Positions 8,226 to 17,042 of a stretch of 64,000 bases of DNA are shown one piece after another. The translations under genes and the position numbers were made by a program. The stretch lies in the NCBI RefSeq assembly GCF_028473145.1, contig NZ_CP092370.1, positions 2,890,074-2,954,073 of the forward strand, read 5' to 3'. The notes beneath the pieces are model-generated. The model was not told where the DNA came from and made no database searches. It saw only the letters and a list, made by a program, of their open reading frames with translations. The number at the start of each line of letters is the position of its first letter. The stretch's first letter is position 1. This stretch comes from Flavobacterium sp. CBA20B-1. Its GTDB lineage: Bacteria; Bacteroidota; Bacteroidia; Flavobacteriales; Flavobacteriaceae.

Positions 8226-8657
8226 ATGAAAAAAATAATCATTGTTTTATTTTCTTCACTTGCATTAACGGCTTGCGGACAGACACAAAAAGGCGATCAG
8301 ATAAAAACTCAAAATTTAGAAAAAATGCAAAACGAAACCATATTAAAACCGATAAAAGCTTTGATTGAAGCAATGCAAACTGAAAATGCAGAACTTATCA
8401 GAGCACAATTTTCAAAAACCGCAACTCAAGCTTATGGCGCAGAAGGAACAATGAAAACAGCTGATGAAACTAGAAGGTGGATCGAAAGCGATATAATAAG
8501 CCGTCAAGGTAAAGTTGCAAATCCTCAATACACGGTAATTAATGAAAATCAAGCTGTGGTTAAAGGACAGTATTCTAGTGAAGGGTATACCAACAAAGCA
8601 GATTTTTTATTTACTGTTGAAGACGGATTGATAACTGCTTGGAGAATGAGGTATTAA
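8226..8657 (+). CDS. NTF2/SnoaL-like lipoprotein
   Basis: A 143-residue exported protein with a lipobox (LALTAC, Cys at about residue 17), so probably membrane-anchored. After a linker, residues 35-143 look like a small alpha+beta NTF2-like fold: ALIEAMQTENAELIRAQFS, a tyrosine-rich middle and a final strand pair ending ITAWRMRY. Such domains bind or turn over small molecules, but no catalytic residues are identifiable here. It starts one base after the DoxX-like gene, so the two share a transcript. Confidence 0.7.
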   Translation: MKKIIIVLFSSLALTACGQTQKGDQIKTQNLEKMQNETILKPIKALIEAMQTENAELIRAQFSKTATQAYGAEGTMKTADETRRWIESDIISRQGKVANPQYTVINENQAVVKGQYSSEGYTNKADFLFTVEDGLITAWRMRY

Positions 8658-8720
8658 GTGTTTTTAGATCTTATATTTTAAAAAGAAGATTCTACTTTTA
8701 CATAAATTAATTCTTCTATA

Positions 8721-8758
8721 AAATACAAAAAGCCAATAGATATTGGCTTTTTGTATTT
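8721..8758. terminator. Bidirectional terminator
   Basis: A perfect 18-bp inverted repeat (8721-8738 with 8741-8758) has the core AAAAAGCCAATA. It serves both the plus-strand lipoprotein gene and the converging rsmG. Confidence 0.85.
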
Positions 8759-8785
8759 TACGTAAATCTAATATTTGTTGCTTTA

Positions 8786-9415
8786 TTATGCCTTAAACTT
8801 CAACGGTAAATGCACCACCTTTTTAGTTTCGAAAAATTCATTGGTAAAAAAATCGCTTAAATTATATAAGGTTGCTTTTGGGAAATCTTTTAATTCTTCC
8901 GATAAATCGCCGCCTTTTAAATATAAAATTCCGTTTTCTAAATCGTGAACCGATTGTTTTTTGGTTTTCCCTTTAACCCACGTAACAAAATCGGGCATAT
9001 TGGTAACGGCACGGCTCACAATAAAATCGAATTTATCGGTAACCAATTCGGCTCTTTTTTGTTCGGCTTTTAAATTTTGCAATTTTAAAGCAGTTGCCAC
9101 TTCGTTAACCACTCTTATTTTCTTTGCAATCACGTCAATAGCATAAAAGTTGGTTTCCGGAAATAAAATAGCCAAAGGAATCGCTGGAAAACCACCACCT
9201 GTACCCACATCCATCACATCGGCATTTGGTTTAAATTCCATGATTTTTGCAATTCCCAATGAATGTAAAACATGTTTGGTGTACAATTCATCAATATCCT
9301 TTCTAGAAATTACGTTGATTTTTGCATTCCAATCTTGGTATAAATCATTTAACTTTTCTAATTGATTGATTTGTACCTCGCTTAAATGAGGAAATTGTGC
9401 TAAAATTTCTTCCAT
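8786..9415 (-). CDS. rsmG: 16S rRNA (guanine527-N7)-methyltransferase RsmG
   Basis: A 209-residue S-adenosylmethionine-dependent methyltransferase that modifies G527 of 16S rRNA; loss in other bacteria gives low-level streptomycin resistance. Visible family features are the NVISRKDIDELYTKHVLHSL block at about 37-56, the SAM-binding motif DVGTGGGFPAIPLAI at about 67-81, and SRAVTNMPDF. The internal ATG at 9415 is preferred to 9433 because it gives the usual length of about 207-210 residues. Confidence 0.95.
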   Translation of the reverse strand: MEEILAQFPHLSEVQINQLEKLNDLYQDWNAKINVISRKDIDELYTKHVLHSLGIAKIMEFKPNADVMDVGTGGGFPAIPLAILFPETNFYAIDVIAKKIRVVNEVATALKLQNLKAEQKRAELVTDKFDFIVSRAVTNMPDFVTWVKGKTKKQSVHDLENGILYLKGGDLSEELKDFPKATLYNLSDFFTNEFFETKKVVHLPLKFKA

Positions 9416-9544
9416 GACTAAAATTTTTAGCAAAAATACATTTTTAACAACAGGAAAAGAAGTATATTTAATTTTGAATGAATTTATTTTTTTTATAACC
9501 TATCGGTTACATAGATTTCATTCCTTTTTTAAAACTTGGGCAAT

Positions 9545-10798
9545 ATGAGAAAAACAATTACACTTCTTTTTTTATGTGTTTCGTTGTGCGGTTTTTCGCA
9601 AGAAACAATCAACGCAATGTTTTATAACGTGTTTAAATTTCCAAATTCGCTGCCGCAAAACCGCCAACTTATTTTGCGCGATATTTTAGATGAATACCAA
9701 CCCGATTTGTTTATGATTTGCGAATTGGCAAATGAAAATGCAGCCAATTTAATTCTAAATACTTCGTTGAAAAATCAAGTTGATCCGTTTGCGCGCGCTG
9801 TTTTTGTGCCTGATCTTACAGATACGGCAGATCCTTTGCAAACAATGGTTTTTTATAATACAAGAAAACTTACTTTGGTTGGTCAGCAAACTTTGCTAAC
9901 GGTTTATCGCGACATTAACCATTATTCATTTCAGGTAAATGTGGATCCTCAAAATCCGATCTATTTAGAAGTTTTTGTGGCACATTTAAAATCGAGCACC
10001 GGACCTGCAAACCGACAAATGCGTTATGACATGGTAGAAAAAGTTACGCAAGAATTACAAAATTTAACGCAACCTAACACCTATGTGCTTTTTGCGGGTG
10101 ATTTTAATTTTTACAATGCCAACGAAATTGGCTACCAGAAAATTCTAGATCCCACAAATGCGATTAAATTGATCGATCCTATAAATGCACCGGGAAGTTG
10201 GCAAGACAACGCATCGTTTAGTTATTTGCACACGCAAAGTACTCGTTTGTCAAGTTCTGGTTTTGGTGGCGGTGCAAACGCCGGAGCTTCAGGAGGTTTA
10301 GACGACCGATTTGATTTCATCATGATGAGTGAAAATTTTAATACAAGTACTCGTTTTTCGTATGTGAACGGAACATATAAAGCTTATGGTAACAATGAAA
10401 ATTGTTTAAACAAAAGCGTGAACGATCCTTCATGTTCTGGAACGTATTCTTTAACGTTGCGCAACAATTTGTATAATATGAGCGATCATTTGCCAGTGGT
10501 AATGCAATTTCAAATAAACGAACCATTAGCAACAACATCATTCAAAAAAGATAAAACTTTAATGTGGTTTGAATCAACGAATGTAACCGACGCTGATGTT
10601 TTGATAGGTGTTGATTCATCGCGTTTTAATAATCAAAACAACAAACTTTACATTTACAATACGTTGGGGCAATTGGTAAAAACGGTTTCGGTAAATAATC
10701 GGTCAAGTATTAGTATTTCAACCCAAAATCTATCAGGAGGGATGTATTTTGTAAAAGCAAACGGAAGTTCTACGGTGCTGAAATTCATCAAAAAATAA
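9545..10798 (+). CDS. Secreted endonuclease/exonuclease/phosphatase family protein with T9SS type A sorting domain
   Basis: A 417-residue protein with a signal peptide (MRKTITLLFLCVSLCGFSQ). Residues 20-325 show the EEP nuclease/phosphatase fold: MFYNVFKFPN, FMICELANEN (metal-binding Glu), HLKSS, FAGDFNFYNANE and the closing SDHLPVVMQF with the catalytic Asp-His. The C-terminal 75 residues (NKLYIYNTLGQLVK, GGMYFVKANG, KFIKK) are a type A T9SS sorting domain. It is probably an extracellular nuclease or phosphodiesterase for nutrient scavenging. ATG 9545 is used rather than TTG 9536. Confidence 0.92.
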   Translation: MRKTITLLFLCVSLCGFSQETINAMFYNVFKFPNSLPQNRQLILRDILDEYQPDLFMICELANENAANLILNTSLKNQVDPFARAVFVPDLTDTADPLQTMVFYNTRKLTLVGQQTLLTVYRDINHYSFQVNVDPQNPIYLEVFVAHLKSSTGPANRQMRYDMVEKVTQELQNLTQPNTYVLFAGDFNFYNANEIGYQKILDPTNAIKLIDPINAPGSWQDNASFSYLHTQSTRLSSSGFGGGANAGASGGLDDRFDFIMMSENFNTSTRFSYVNGTYKAYGNNENCLNKSVNDPSCSGTYSLTLRNNLYNMSDHLPVVMQFQINEPLATTSFKKDKTLMWFESTNVTDADVLIGVDSSRFNNQNNKLYIYNTLGQLVKTVSVNNRSSISISTQNLSGGMYFVKANGSSTVLKFIKK

Positions 10799-10852
10799 AA
10801 ATTACGCTTAAAATAAAAATTATACGTTTGCAATGTTAAAAAAGCGCAAAGG

Positions 10853-10887
10853 TTGTTTTATATTATGTTACATTATCGTTACCTTTG
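10853..10887 (+). promoter_or_regulatory. Promoter of the aminotransferase gene
   Basis: TACCTTTG (10880-10887) is a full match to the TAnnTTTG -7 element, and a TTG at 10853-10855 lies 24 bp upstream, close to the usual spacing. The start codon is 21 bp downstream of the -7 element. Confidence 0.6.
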
Positions 10888-10908
10888 ATACTATAAAATA
10901 GGATAAAA

Positions 10909-12105
10909 ATGAGTGTAAACGCGTTATCAGATCGAATAAACAATTTATCGGTTTCACAAACCTTGGCAATGGCTGCAAAAGCTCGTGAATTAACTGCTTT
11001 GGGCAAAGACATTATCAGTTTAAGTTTAGGTGAACCCGATTTTAATACTCCAGATTTTATTAAAGAAGCAGCTAAAACGGCTATCGATGAAAATTGGAGC
11101 ACTTATCCACCAGTTGATGGATATTTGGAATTAAAACAAGCCATTATAAAAAAGTTTCAACGCGATAACGGATTAACCTATCAACCTGCAAATATTGTGG
11201 TTTCAACAGGTGCCAAACAATCGTTGTATAATATTGCTCAAGCAATGATTAACGAGGGCGACGAGGTGATTTTACCAGCGCCTTATTGGGTGAGTTATTA
11301 CGAAATTATTAAAATGGCAGGCGGAATCCCGGTTGTTGTGCCAACATCAGTTGCGTCTGATTTTAAAATTACGCCAGAACAACTTCAACAGGCTATCACA
11401 CCAAAAACCAAAATGATGTGGTTTAGTTCGCCTTGTAACCCTTCGGGTTCGGTTTATAACAAGGAAGAATTAACCGCTTTGGCTGATGTTTTAAAGAATC
11501 GTAAAGATATTTATGTGGTTTCCGATGAAATTTACGAACATATTAATTTTTCGGGAAGTTTTTGCAGTATCGGATCCATTCCAGGAATGTTTGAAAGAAC
11601 CATTACTGTAAACGGTGTTGCAAAAGCCTTTGCAATGACGGGTTGGAGAATTGGATACATTGGTGCACCCGAATTTATTGCAAAAGCCTGTACCAAATTA
11701 CAAGGGCAGGTTACAAGTGGTGCAAACTCCATTGCGCAACGTGCAACAATTGCAGCCTTAGAAGCAAATCCATCGGAAATTGGTTATATGGTTGAAGCTT
11801 TTCACAAACGCAGAGATTTAGTTTTAAATTTAGTAAACGATATTAAAGGCTTGGAAGTAAATGTACCAGAAGGTGCTTTTTATGTTTTCCCAGATGTTTC
11901 ATATTATTTTGGTAAAACTTTAAACGGAGTTTTAATCAACAATGCCGATGATTTAGCCTTGTATTTATTAGAATATGCCAACGTTGCAACAGTAACGGGC
12001 GATGCTTTTGGTAACCCAAACTGTATCCGTTTATCTTATGCAACCAGCGAAGAAATTTTAATTGAAGCTTTTAAACGTATAAAAGAGGTTTTAAAAGAGC
12101 AATAA
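10909..12105 (+). CDS. Pyridoxal-phosphate-dependent aspartate aminotransferase
   Basis: A 398-residue fold-type I aminotransferase of subgroup I-beta. Recognisable landmarks are SLGEPDFNTPDF near residue 39, STGAKQSLYN, the substrate-binding APYWVSY, SSPCNPSG (Asn of the cofactor site), SDEIYEHI and the PLP lysine in VAKAFAMTGWRIGY at about residue 237. The likely reaction is aspartate plus 2-oxoglutarate to oxaloacetate plus glutamate, though prephenate or kynurenine activity occurs in relatives. It is monocistronic, with its own promoter and a downstream terminator. Confidence 0.92.
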   Translation: MSVNALSDRINNLSVSQTLAMAAKARELTALGKDIISLSLGEPDFNTPDFIKEAAKTAIDENWSTYPPVDGYLELKQAIIKKFQRDNGLTYQPANIVVSTGAKQSLYNIAQAMINEGDEVILPAPYWVSYYEIIKMAGGIPVVVPTSVASDFKITPEQLQQAITPKTKMMWFSSPCNPSGSVYNKEELTALADVLKNRKDIYVVSDEIYEHINFSGSFCSIGSIPGMFERTITVNGVAKAFAMTGWRIGYIGAPEFIAKACTKLQGQVTSGANSIAQRATIAALEANPSEIGYMVEAFHKRRDLVLNLVNDIKGLEVNVPEGAFYVFPDVSYYFGKTLNGVLINNADDLALYLLEYANVATVTGDAFGNPNCIRLSYATSEEILIEAFKRIKEVLKEQ

Positions 12106-12127
12106 TTCTTTTCGATATATCATAAAA

Positions 12128-12158
12128 AATCCCGAAGTGAAAACTTCGGGATTCTTAT
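12128..12158. terminator. Bidirectional terminator
   Basis: An 11-bp perfect stem (AATCCCGAAGT with ACTTCGGGATT) closes a GAAA loop, with A-rich and T-rich flanks. It lies between the converging aminotransferase and yceI-like genes. Confidence 0.85.
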
Positions 12159-12177
12159 TTAAGCAATATAAAATTGA

Positions 12178-12843
12178 TTATTTTGTTGCTTTAACAGCAA
12201 TTTTCAATTTAATGTTATCGTTAATAACTTTGTCTCCAGCTAAATCTTTAAAAACCGATCCAGAACTGTAATTAACAGCCCATTTTGTTCTGTCAATTTC
12301 AAACTCGTCTGATGCAATTGTAACATCACCTTCAGTAACCGTAACAGTCGCTGGAAATTTAATTCCGTGAGTAATTTCTTTCATTGTTAAATTACCTTCA
12401 ACCATTTGTTTACCGTTTTCCTCAGTAACTTTCGTAATTTCAAAAACTGCAGTTGGGTATTTAGAAACATTAAAGAAGTGGTCAGCGTTTTCAGCAGTAG
12501 CACCTTTTAAGTGACCTTCTAAACCAGCTTTCTTTTCAGCATCAGTTAAATCGGTAACTGTGATAGAATTCATATCAATAGTAAATTTACCACCTGTTAC
12601 CATATTGTTTGCAACAAAAACCTGACCGTCTTTTAAAGCAATAGTTCCAGTGTGTTCGTCACCAGAAACTTTACCGCCAACCCAGTCAATTTTAGATTCC
12701 GCAACATTTGCGTTATATGCTACAGCATCTGCTGCTGTTGTAGTAGTTTCAACTGCATCTGTTTCAACAGTTGTGTTTTCTTTTTTACAAGCCGTTAATG
12801 ATAAAGCTGCCAAAGCAACTAATGCAAATACATTTTTTTTCAT
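12178..12843 (-). CDS. YceI family lipoprotein
   Basis: A 221-residue exported protein with a lipobox (LSLTAC) at the N-terminus and a Thr/Ala-rich linker to about residue 45. The rest is a YceI-type lipocalin-like barrel: KIDWVGGKVSGDEHTGTIAL, GGKFTIDMNSI, the HLKG...ADHFFNVSKYPTAVFEI segment and GNLTMKEITHGIKFPA. YceI proteins bind long isoprenoids such as polyprenyl quinones in the periplasm. The gene is single and diverges from grpE. Confidence 0.93.
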   Translation of the reverse strand: MKKNVFALVALAALSLTACKKENTTVETDAVETTTTAADAVAYNANVAESKIDWVGGKVSGDEHTGTIALKDGQVFVANNMVTGGKFTIDMNSITVTDLTDAEKKAGLEGHLKGATAENADHFFNVSKYPTAVFEITKVTEENGKQMVEGNLTMKEITHGIKFPATVTVTEGDVTIASDEFEIDRTKWAVNYSSGSVFKDLAGDKVINDNIKLKIAVKATK

Positions 12844-12956
12844 AATTAAATTATTAATTTGTATTGCAAAGATATTTAAAATCTATTATCAAAAACATAA
12901 AAATGCATGTAGTGGTTATTTCTTAATATAGATTAATTTTGCAGTTTCCTGCCAAT

Positions 12957-12988
12957 TTGTCTAAAATACAACAATGGCTTTAAATTTG
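12957..12988 (+). promoter_or_regulatory. grpE-dnaJ promoter
   Basis: TTG (12957-12959), then 21 bp, then TAAATTTG (12981-12988) matches the Bacteroidetes consensus of TTG and TAnnTTTG with a 17-23 bp spacer. It lies 33 bp before the grpE start. No CIRCE-like inverted repeat was seen. Confidence 0.6.
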
Positions 12989-13021
12989 TTTAAAAAGTGA
13001 TGATAGTAATAGTAATGAACA

Positions 13022-13555
13022 ATGGAAAACGAAGAATTGAAAGAAAACATACAGCAAAATGCTGCACAAGAAATAGCAAATGAACCAGCAGATACAACCG
13101 AGCAATTGTCTGAAACAGATCAGTTACAAGAGCAGTTGGCTGCCGAAAAAGACAAGTTTTTAAGACTTTTTGCAGAATTTGAAAATTTTAGAAAACGAAC
13201 TGCACGCGAACGTATTGAATTGTTTGCAACAGCAAGCGAAGATGTTATGAAAGGAATTTTACCTGTTTTAGACGATTTCGACAGAGCCATTTCACAGATG
13301 GAAAAACTGGGCGAAAGCGAACATTTGACAGGTTTTAATTTAATAGCAACAAAATTGCGTGACAATTTGTCGGCAAAAGGATTAAGTTTGGTAGAAATAA
13401 ATCCAGGCGATGCTTTTGATGCAGACAGCGCAGAAGCAGTAACGCAAATCCCAGCTGGCGACGATCTAAAAGGAAAAGTGGTCGATGTGATTGAAAAAGG
13501 ATATAAATTAGGAGAGAAAATCATTCGCTTTCCAAAAGTTGTTATAGGTCAATAA
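13022..13555 (+). CDS. grpE: Nucleotide exchange factor GrpE
   Basis: A 177-residue cochaperone that releases ADP from DnaK. The acidic N-terminus and long coiled coil (residues 35-85, with LFAEFENFRKRTARERIELF) are followed by the DNLSAKGLSLVEINPG region and the beta-wing (KVVDVIEKGYKLGEKIIRFPKV), ending in VVIGQ. Length is normal. It lies 9 bp upstream of dnaJ, the usual grpE-dnaJ arrangement; dnaK is not in the window. Confidence 0.96.
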   Translation: MENEELKENIQQNAAQEIANEPADTTEQLSETDQLQEQLAAEKDKFLRLFAEFENFRKRTARERIELFATASEDVMKGILPVLDDFDRAISQMEKLGESEHLTGFNLIATKLRDNLSAKGLSLVEINPGDAFDADSAEAVTQIPAGDDLKGKVVDVIEKGYKLGEKIIRFPKVVIGQ

Positions 13556-13564
13556 AAAACTACA

Positions 13565-14686
13565 ATGAAGAAAGATTATTACGAAATATTAGGTATTGAT
13601 AAAAGTGCCGATGCAAGCGCTATTAAAAAAGCATACCGCAAAAAAGCGATAGAGTTTCATCCAGACAAAAACCCGGGTGACAAAGTAGCCGAAGAAAATT
13701 TTAAACTAGCTGCAGAAGCTTACGAAGTTTTAAGCGACCCTGATAAAAAAGCACGCTACGATCAATACGGTCATGCTGCTTTTGAAGGTGCTGGCGGTTT
13801 TGGCGGCGGCGGTTTTAATAATATGGAAGATATTTTTAGTCAATTTGGCGATATCTTCGGTAGCGGTTTCGGTGGCTTTGGCGGATTTGGTGGCTTTGGC
13901 GGTGGCGGTCAGCGCCGGGTAAAAGGTTCTAATTTGCGCATAAAGGTTAAACTTACTTTAGAAGATATTGCAAACGGTGTAGAGAAAAAAGTAAAAGTAA
14001 AACGCAAAGTGCAAGCCGATGGCGTTTCGTATAAAACCTGTGGAACTTGTAATGGTTCCGGTCAGGTGATGCGCGTGCAAAATACCATTTTAGGACGTAT
14101 GCAAACTTCTTCGCCTTGTCCTACTTGTCAAGGTTCAGGACAAACAATTGATAAAAAACCGCAAGGCGCTGATGCAGACGGAATGGTAACTGCAGAAGAA
14201 ACCGTATCAATTAAAATACCTGCGGGTGTTTCAGATGGTATTCAGTTAAAAGTTTCGGGTAAAGGAAACGATGCTCCGGGTGCCAATAGCATTCCCGGCG
14301 ATTTAATTGTTGCTATTGAAGAAGTGGAACATGAATTTTTAAAGCGCGAAGGCGAAAACATACATTATGATTTATACCTAAACATTGCCGATGCAGTTTT
14401 GGGTGGATCTAAAGAGGTTGATACCGTAAACGGAAAAGTTCGTATAAAGATTGAAGAAGGTATTCAGTCTGGGAAAATTTTACGTTTAAAAGGCAAAGGT
14501 TTACCAAGTTTAAACGGTTATGGAAATGGTGATTTCTTAATACATATCAATGTTTGGACACCTAAGAAATTAACAAAAGAACAAAGAGAATTCTTTGAAA
14601 AAATGAAAGAAGACGAAAATTTTGTACCACATCCTCAAAAAGGAGATAAAAGTTTTTTTGAAAAAGTAAAAGAAATGTTTTCGTAA
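13565..14686 (+). CDS. dnaJ: Chaperone DnaJ with reduced zinc-finger region
   Basis: A 373-residue Hsp40. It has a J domain with the HPD motif at about residues 32-34, a G/F-rich linker (80-118), a cysteine-rich region and two C-terminal beta domains. DnaJ normally has four CxxCxGxG repeats; only two are visible here (CGTCNGSG and CPTCQGSG), enough for one zinc site. The deletion looks clean and the flanking domains are intact. Similar reduced forms occur in other flavobacteria as far as I recall. It stimulates DnaK ATPase and binds unfolded protein. Confidence 0.95.
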   Translation: MKKDYYEILGIDKSADASAIKKAYRKKAIEFHPDKNPGDKVAEENFKLAAEAYEVLSDPDKKARYDQYGHAAFEGAGGFGGGGFNNMEDIFSQFGDIFGSGFGGFGGFGGFGGGGQRRVKGSNLRIKVKLTLEDIANGVEKKVKVKRKVQADGVSYKTCGTCNGSGQVMRVQNTILGRMQTSSPCPTCQGSGQTIDKKPQGADADGMVTAEETVSIKIPAGVSDGIQLKVSGKGNDAPGANSIPGDLIVAIEEVEHEFLKREGENIHYDLYLNIADAVLGGSKEVDTVNGKVRIKIEEGIQSGKILRLKGKGLPSLNGYGNGDFLIHINVWTPKKLTKEQREFFEKMKEDENFVPHPQKGDKSFFEKVKEMFS

Positions 14687-14755
14687 TTAAAAAATGTTTT
14701 TTAGTTTTGTATTACACTTATAAAACGGTGGATTTTCTTTTTCATAGCAATTTTT

Positions 14756-14790
14756 CCCATCCTTGTGCAAACAAGGATGGGTTTTTTTTT
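14756..14790 (+). terminator. Strong rho-independent terminator after dnaJ
   Basis: An 11-bp perfect stem (CCCATCCTTGT with ACAAGGATGGG), a GCAA tetraloop and nine T residues follow the grpE-dnaJ operon. Confidence 0.92.
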
Positions 14791-14827
14791 AACTACTTCG
14801 TATATTTGTACTAATTTTTAAAAAATC

Positions 14828-15751
14828 ATGAATCATATTTTACAGGTAAATAATGTTGTAAAAAAATACGGCGATAAAACCGCTTTAAACAACGTGTCAT
14901 TAGCCATTCCTAAGGGGAGTGTTTTTGGATTGTTGGGTCCAAACGGTGCCGGAAAAACTTCGTTAATACGCATTATCAATCAAATTACGTTTCCAGATAG
15001 TGGCGAAATTTTACTCGACGGCGAAAAACTAAGTCCTCACCATGTAAAAAATATTGGTTACATGCCCGAAGAACGCGGTTTGTATAAAAGTATGAAAGTG
15101 GGCGAGCAGGCATTGTATTTGGCGCAATTGAAAGGAATTTCTAAAGACGAAGCCAAAAAGCAATTAAAATATTGGTTTGAAAAATTAGAAATTGGAGACT
15201 GGTGGAACAAAAAAATTCAAGAGCTTTCAAAAGGAATGGCACAGAAAATTCAGTTTGTGGTAACTGTTTTGCATCAACCTAAATTATTGATTTTCGATGA
15301 ACCTTTTTCCGGATTCGATCCCGTAAACGCCAATATTATTAAAGACGAAATTCTTGAATTGAAACAAAAAGGCAGCACCATTATTTTTTCCACACACCGC
15401 ATGGAAAGCGTTGAGGAAATGTGCGATGAAATTGCCTTGATTCATAAATCTAATAAGTTGTTAGATGGTTCGGTGGTCGATATTAAAAAAGAATATCGTT
15501 CAAATACCTTTGATTTGGGAATAAATGCTATGAATCCGAATCAATTAAAAGATTTTCTAAGAGCCAAATATCAAGTAGAAGAAACTTTCTTTAAATCATT
15601 AGACAACGATTTAAAATTATCTGTAAAACTTCATGATCAATCAGCAAACGAGTTGTTAAATGATGTGTTGCCATTTGGTCAAATCACTCATTTTTCTGAG
15701 AAAATTCCGAGTATCAACGACATTTTTATTCAAACTGTAACCAATAACTAA
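14828..15751 (+). CDS. ABC transporter ATP-binding protein (NatA-like)
   Basis: A 307-residue ATPase subunit. Walker A is GPNGAGKTS at about residue 37, the signature is LSKGMAQK, Walker B is LLIFDEPFSGFDP and the switch histidine is in STHRMES. A C-terminal extension from about residue 215 resembles DUF4162, common in NatA-type exporters. It overlaps the permease start by one base (TAATG), which indicates translational coupling. The exported substrate is unknown; sodium, as for NatAB, is only one possibility. Confidence 0.93.
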   Translation: MNHILQVNNVVKKYGDKTALNNVSLAIPKGSVFGLLGPNGAGKTSLIRIINQITFPDSGEILLDGEKLSPHHVKNIGYMPEERGLYKSMKVGEQALYLAQLKGISKDEAKKQLKYWFEKLEIGDWWNKKIQELSKGMAQKIQFVVTVLHQPKLLIFDEPFSGFDPVNANIIKDEILELKQKGSTIIFSTHRMESVEEMCDEIALIHKSNKLLDGSVVDIKKEYRSNTFDLGINAMNPNQLKDFLRAKYQVEETFFKSLDNDLKLSVKLHDQSANELLNDVLPFGQITHFSEKIPSINDIFIQTVTNN

Positions 15752-17040
15752 TGGGCGTTTTATCTTTAATTATCAAAAGAGAATTTATTTCAAAAGTACG
15801 AAATAAATCATTTATTGTAATGACTTTCGTAAGTCCGCTTATTTTTGTGGCAGTTGCTGCATTAATTGGCTATTTAAGTTCCATGAAAACCGAAGTGAAA
15901 CATATTGGTATTCACGACGAAAGCGGAATGTTTGTAAACGAATTTAAAAATTCCGAAAGCTATAAATACCACGATGTTTCCAAGATTGATCCAAAAATAT
16001 TAAAAGACAGCGTTTCGCAAGCGAATTATGAGGGCGTTCTGTTTATTCCTAAAAAAGATCATTTAAAAGATTACGAAAAATCGATCGAATATGTATCAGA
16101 AGACAGTCCAAGTTTAGGGTTTATCGCCAACACAGAATCTAAACTTTCAGAAAAATTATTGCGTAAAAATTTAAGCAATAAAGGCGTTGATACTGTTTTG
16201 CTTGATAAATCAAAAATCGATGTTACCATGCATCTTACAAAAGCATCGGGCGAAGAAACCGTTAAAGGTTTAAACGAAATGAAGGTTGGTGTTGGTTCTG
16301 TTTTTGGCTATTTAATCATGATGTTCATTATTATTTACGGAAACATGGTCATGCGCAGCGTGATCGAAGAAAAAACAAGTCGCATCATAGAAATTATTAT
16401 TTCATCCATAAAGCCTATCCAATTAATGATGGGAAAAATCATTGGAACCACTTTAGCCGGAATTTTGCAGTTTGTAATTTGGGCAATTGTAGGTGGTATT
16501 TTATTAGTAATTGCAAATTTGGTTTTTGGTTTAAATACCTCAACGCCAACGACAGAAATGGCAATAGAAGCTTCAAAATTGGCAAATATTCAAGTGTATT
16601 TTGCTGAGTTTTTAAAACTTCCGCTTTTAAGTATGGCAGTTTACTTTTTAATATATTTCATTGGCGGCTACTTTTTATACAGCTCATTGTATGCGGCAAT
16701 CGGCGCAGCAGTTGATAACGAAACCGATACACAGCAGTTTATGTTTCCGGTAATTATGCCGTTAATGTTGGGCGTTTATATTGGCTTTTTCACAGTAATG
16801 AACGAACCCCACGGCACGGTAGCCACTATTTTCTCTATGATTCCGCTCACATCACCCATCGTAATGCTTATGCGTATACCATTTGGTGTACCTTTTTGGC
16901 AAATTGCACTTTCAATTGCACTTTTATTTGCTACCTTTATTGCTATTGTTTGGGTGGCGTCGAAAATTTATCGTGTAGGTATTTTAATGTACGGCAAAAA
17001 ACCAACTTGGAAAGAACTTGTAAAATGGCTTAAATATTAA
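15751..17040 (+). CDS. ABC-2 type permease (NatB-like)
   Basis: A 429-residue membrane protein with one N-terminal helix (about 22-44), a large extracytoplasmic domain (50-175) and five or six helices from about 180 to 410, the standard ABC-2 permease plan. The conserved VIEEKTSRIIEIIISSIKP segment follows the second helix. It pairs with the preceding ATPase as an exporter, probably ABC2-2 by symmetry. Two bases separate it from the response regulator. Confidence 0.92.
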   Translation: MGVLSLIIKREFISKVRNKSFIVMTFVSPLIFVAVAALIGYLSSMKTEVKHIGIHDESGMFVNEFKNSESYKYHDVSKIDPKILKDSVSQANYEGVLFIPKKDHLKDYEKSIEYVSEDSPSLGFIANTESKLSEKLLRKNLSNKGVDTVLLDKSKIDVTMHLTKASGEETVKGLNEMKVGVGSVFGYLIMMFIIIYGNMVMRSVIEEKTSRIIEIIISSIKPIQLMMGKIIGTTLAGILQFVIWAIVGGILLVIANLVFGLNTSTPTTEMAIEASKLANIQVYFAEFLKLPLLSMAVYFLIYFIGGYFLYSSLYAAIGAAVDNETDTQQFMFPVIMPLMLGVYIGFFTVMNEPHGTVATIFSMIPLTSPIVMLMRIPFGVPFWQIALSIALLFATFIAIVWVASKIYRVGILMYGKKPTWKELVKWLKY

Positions 17041-17042
17041 GT

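Noticed and set aside
13790..13912. GGC/GGT-rich repeat in dnaJ as a tandem repeat element
   Set aside because: It encodes the normal Gly/Phe linker of DnaJ.
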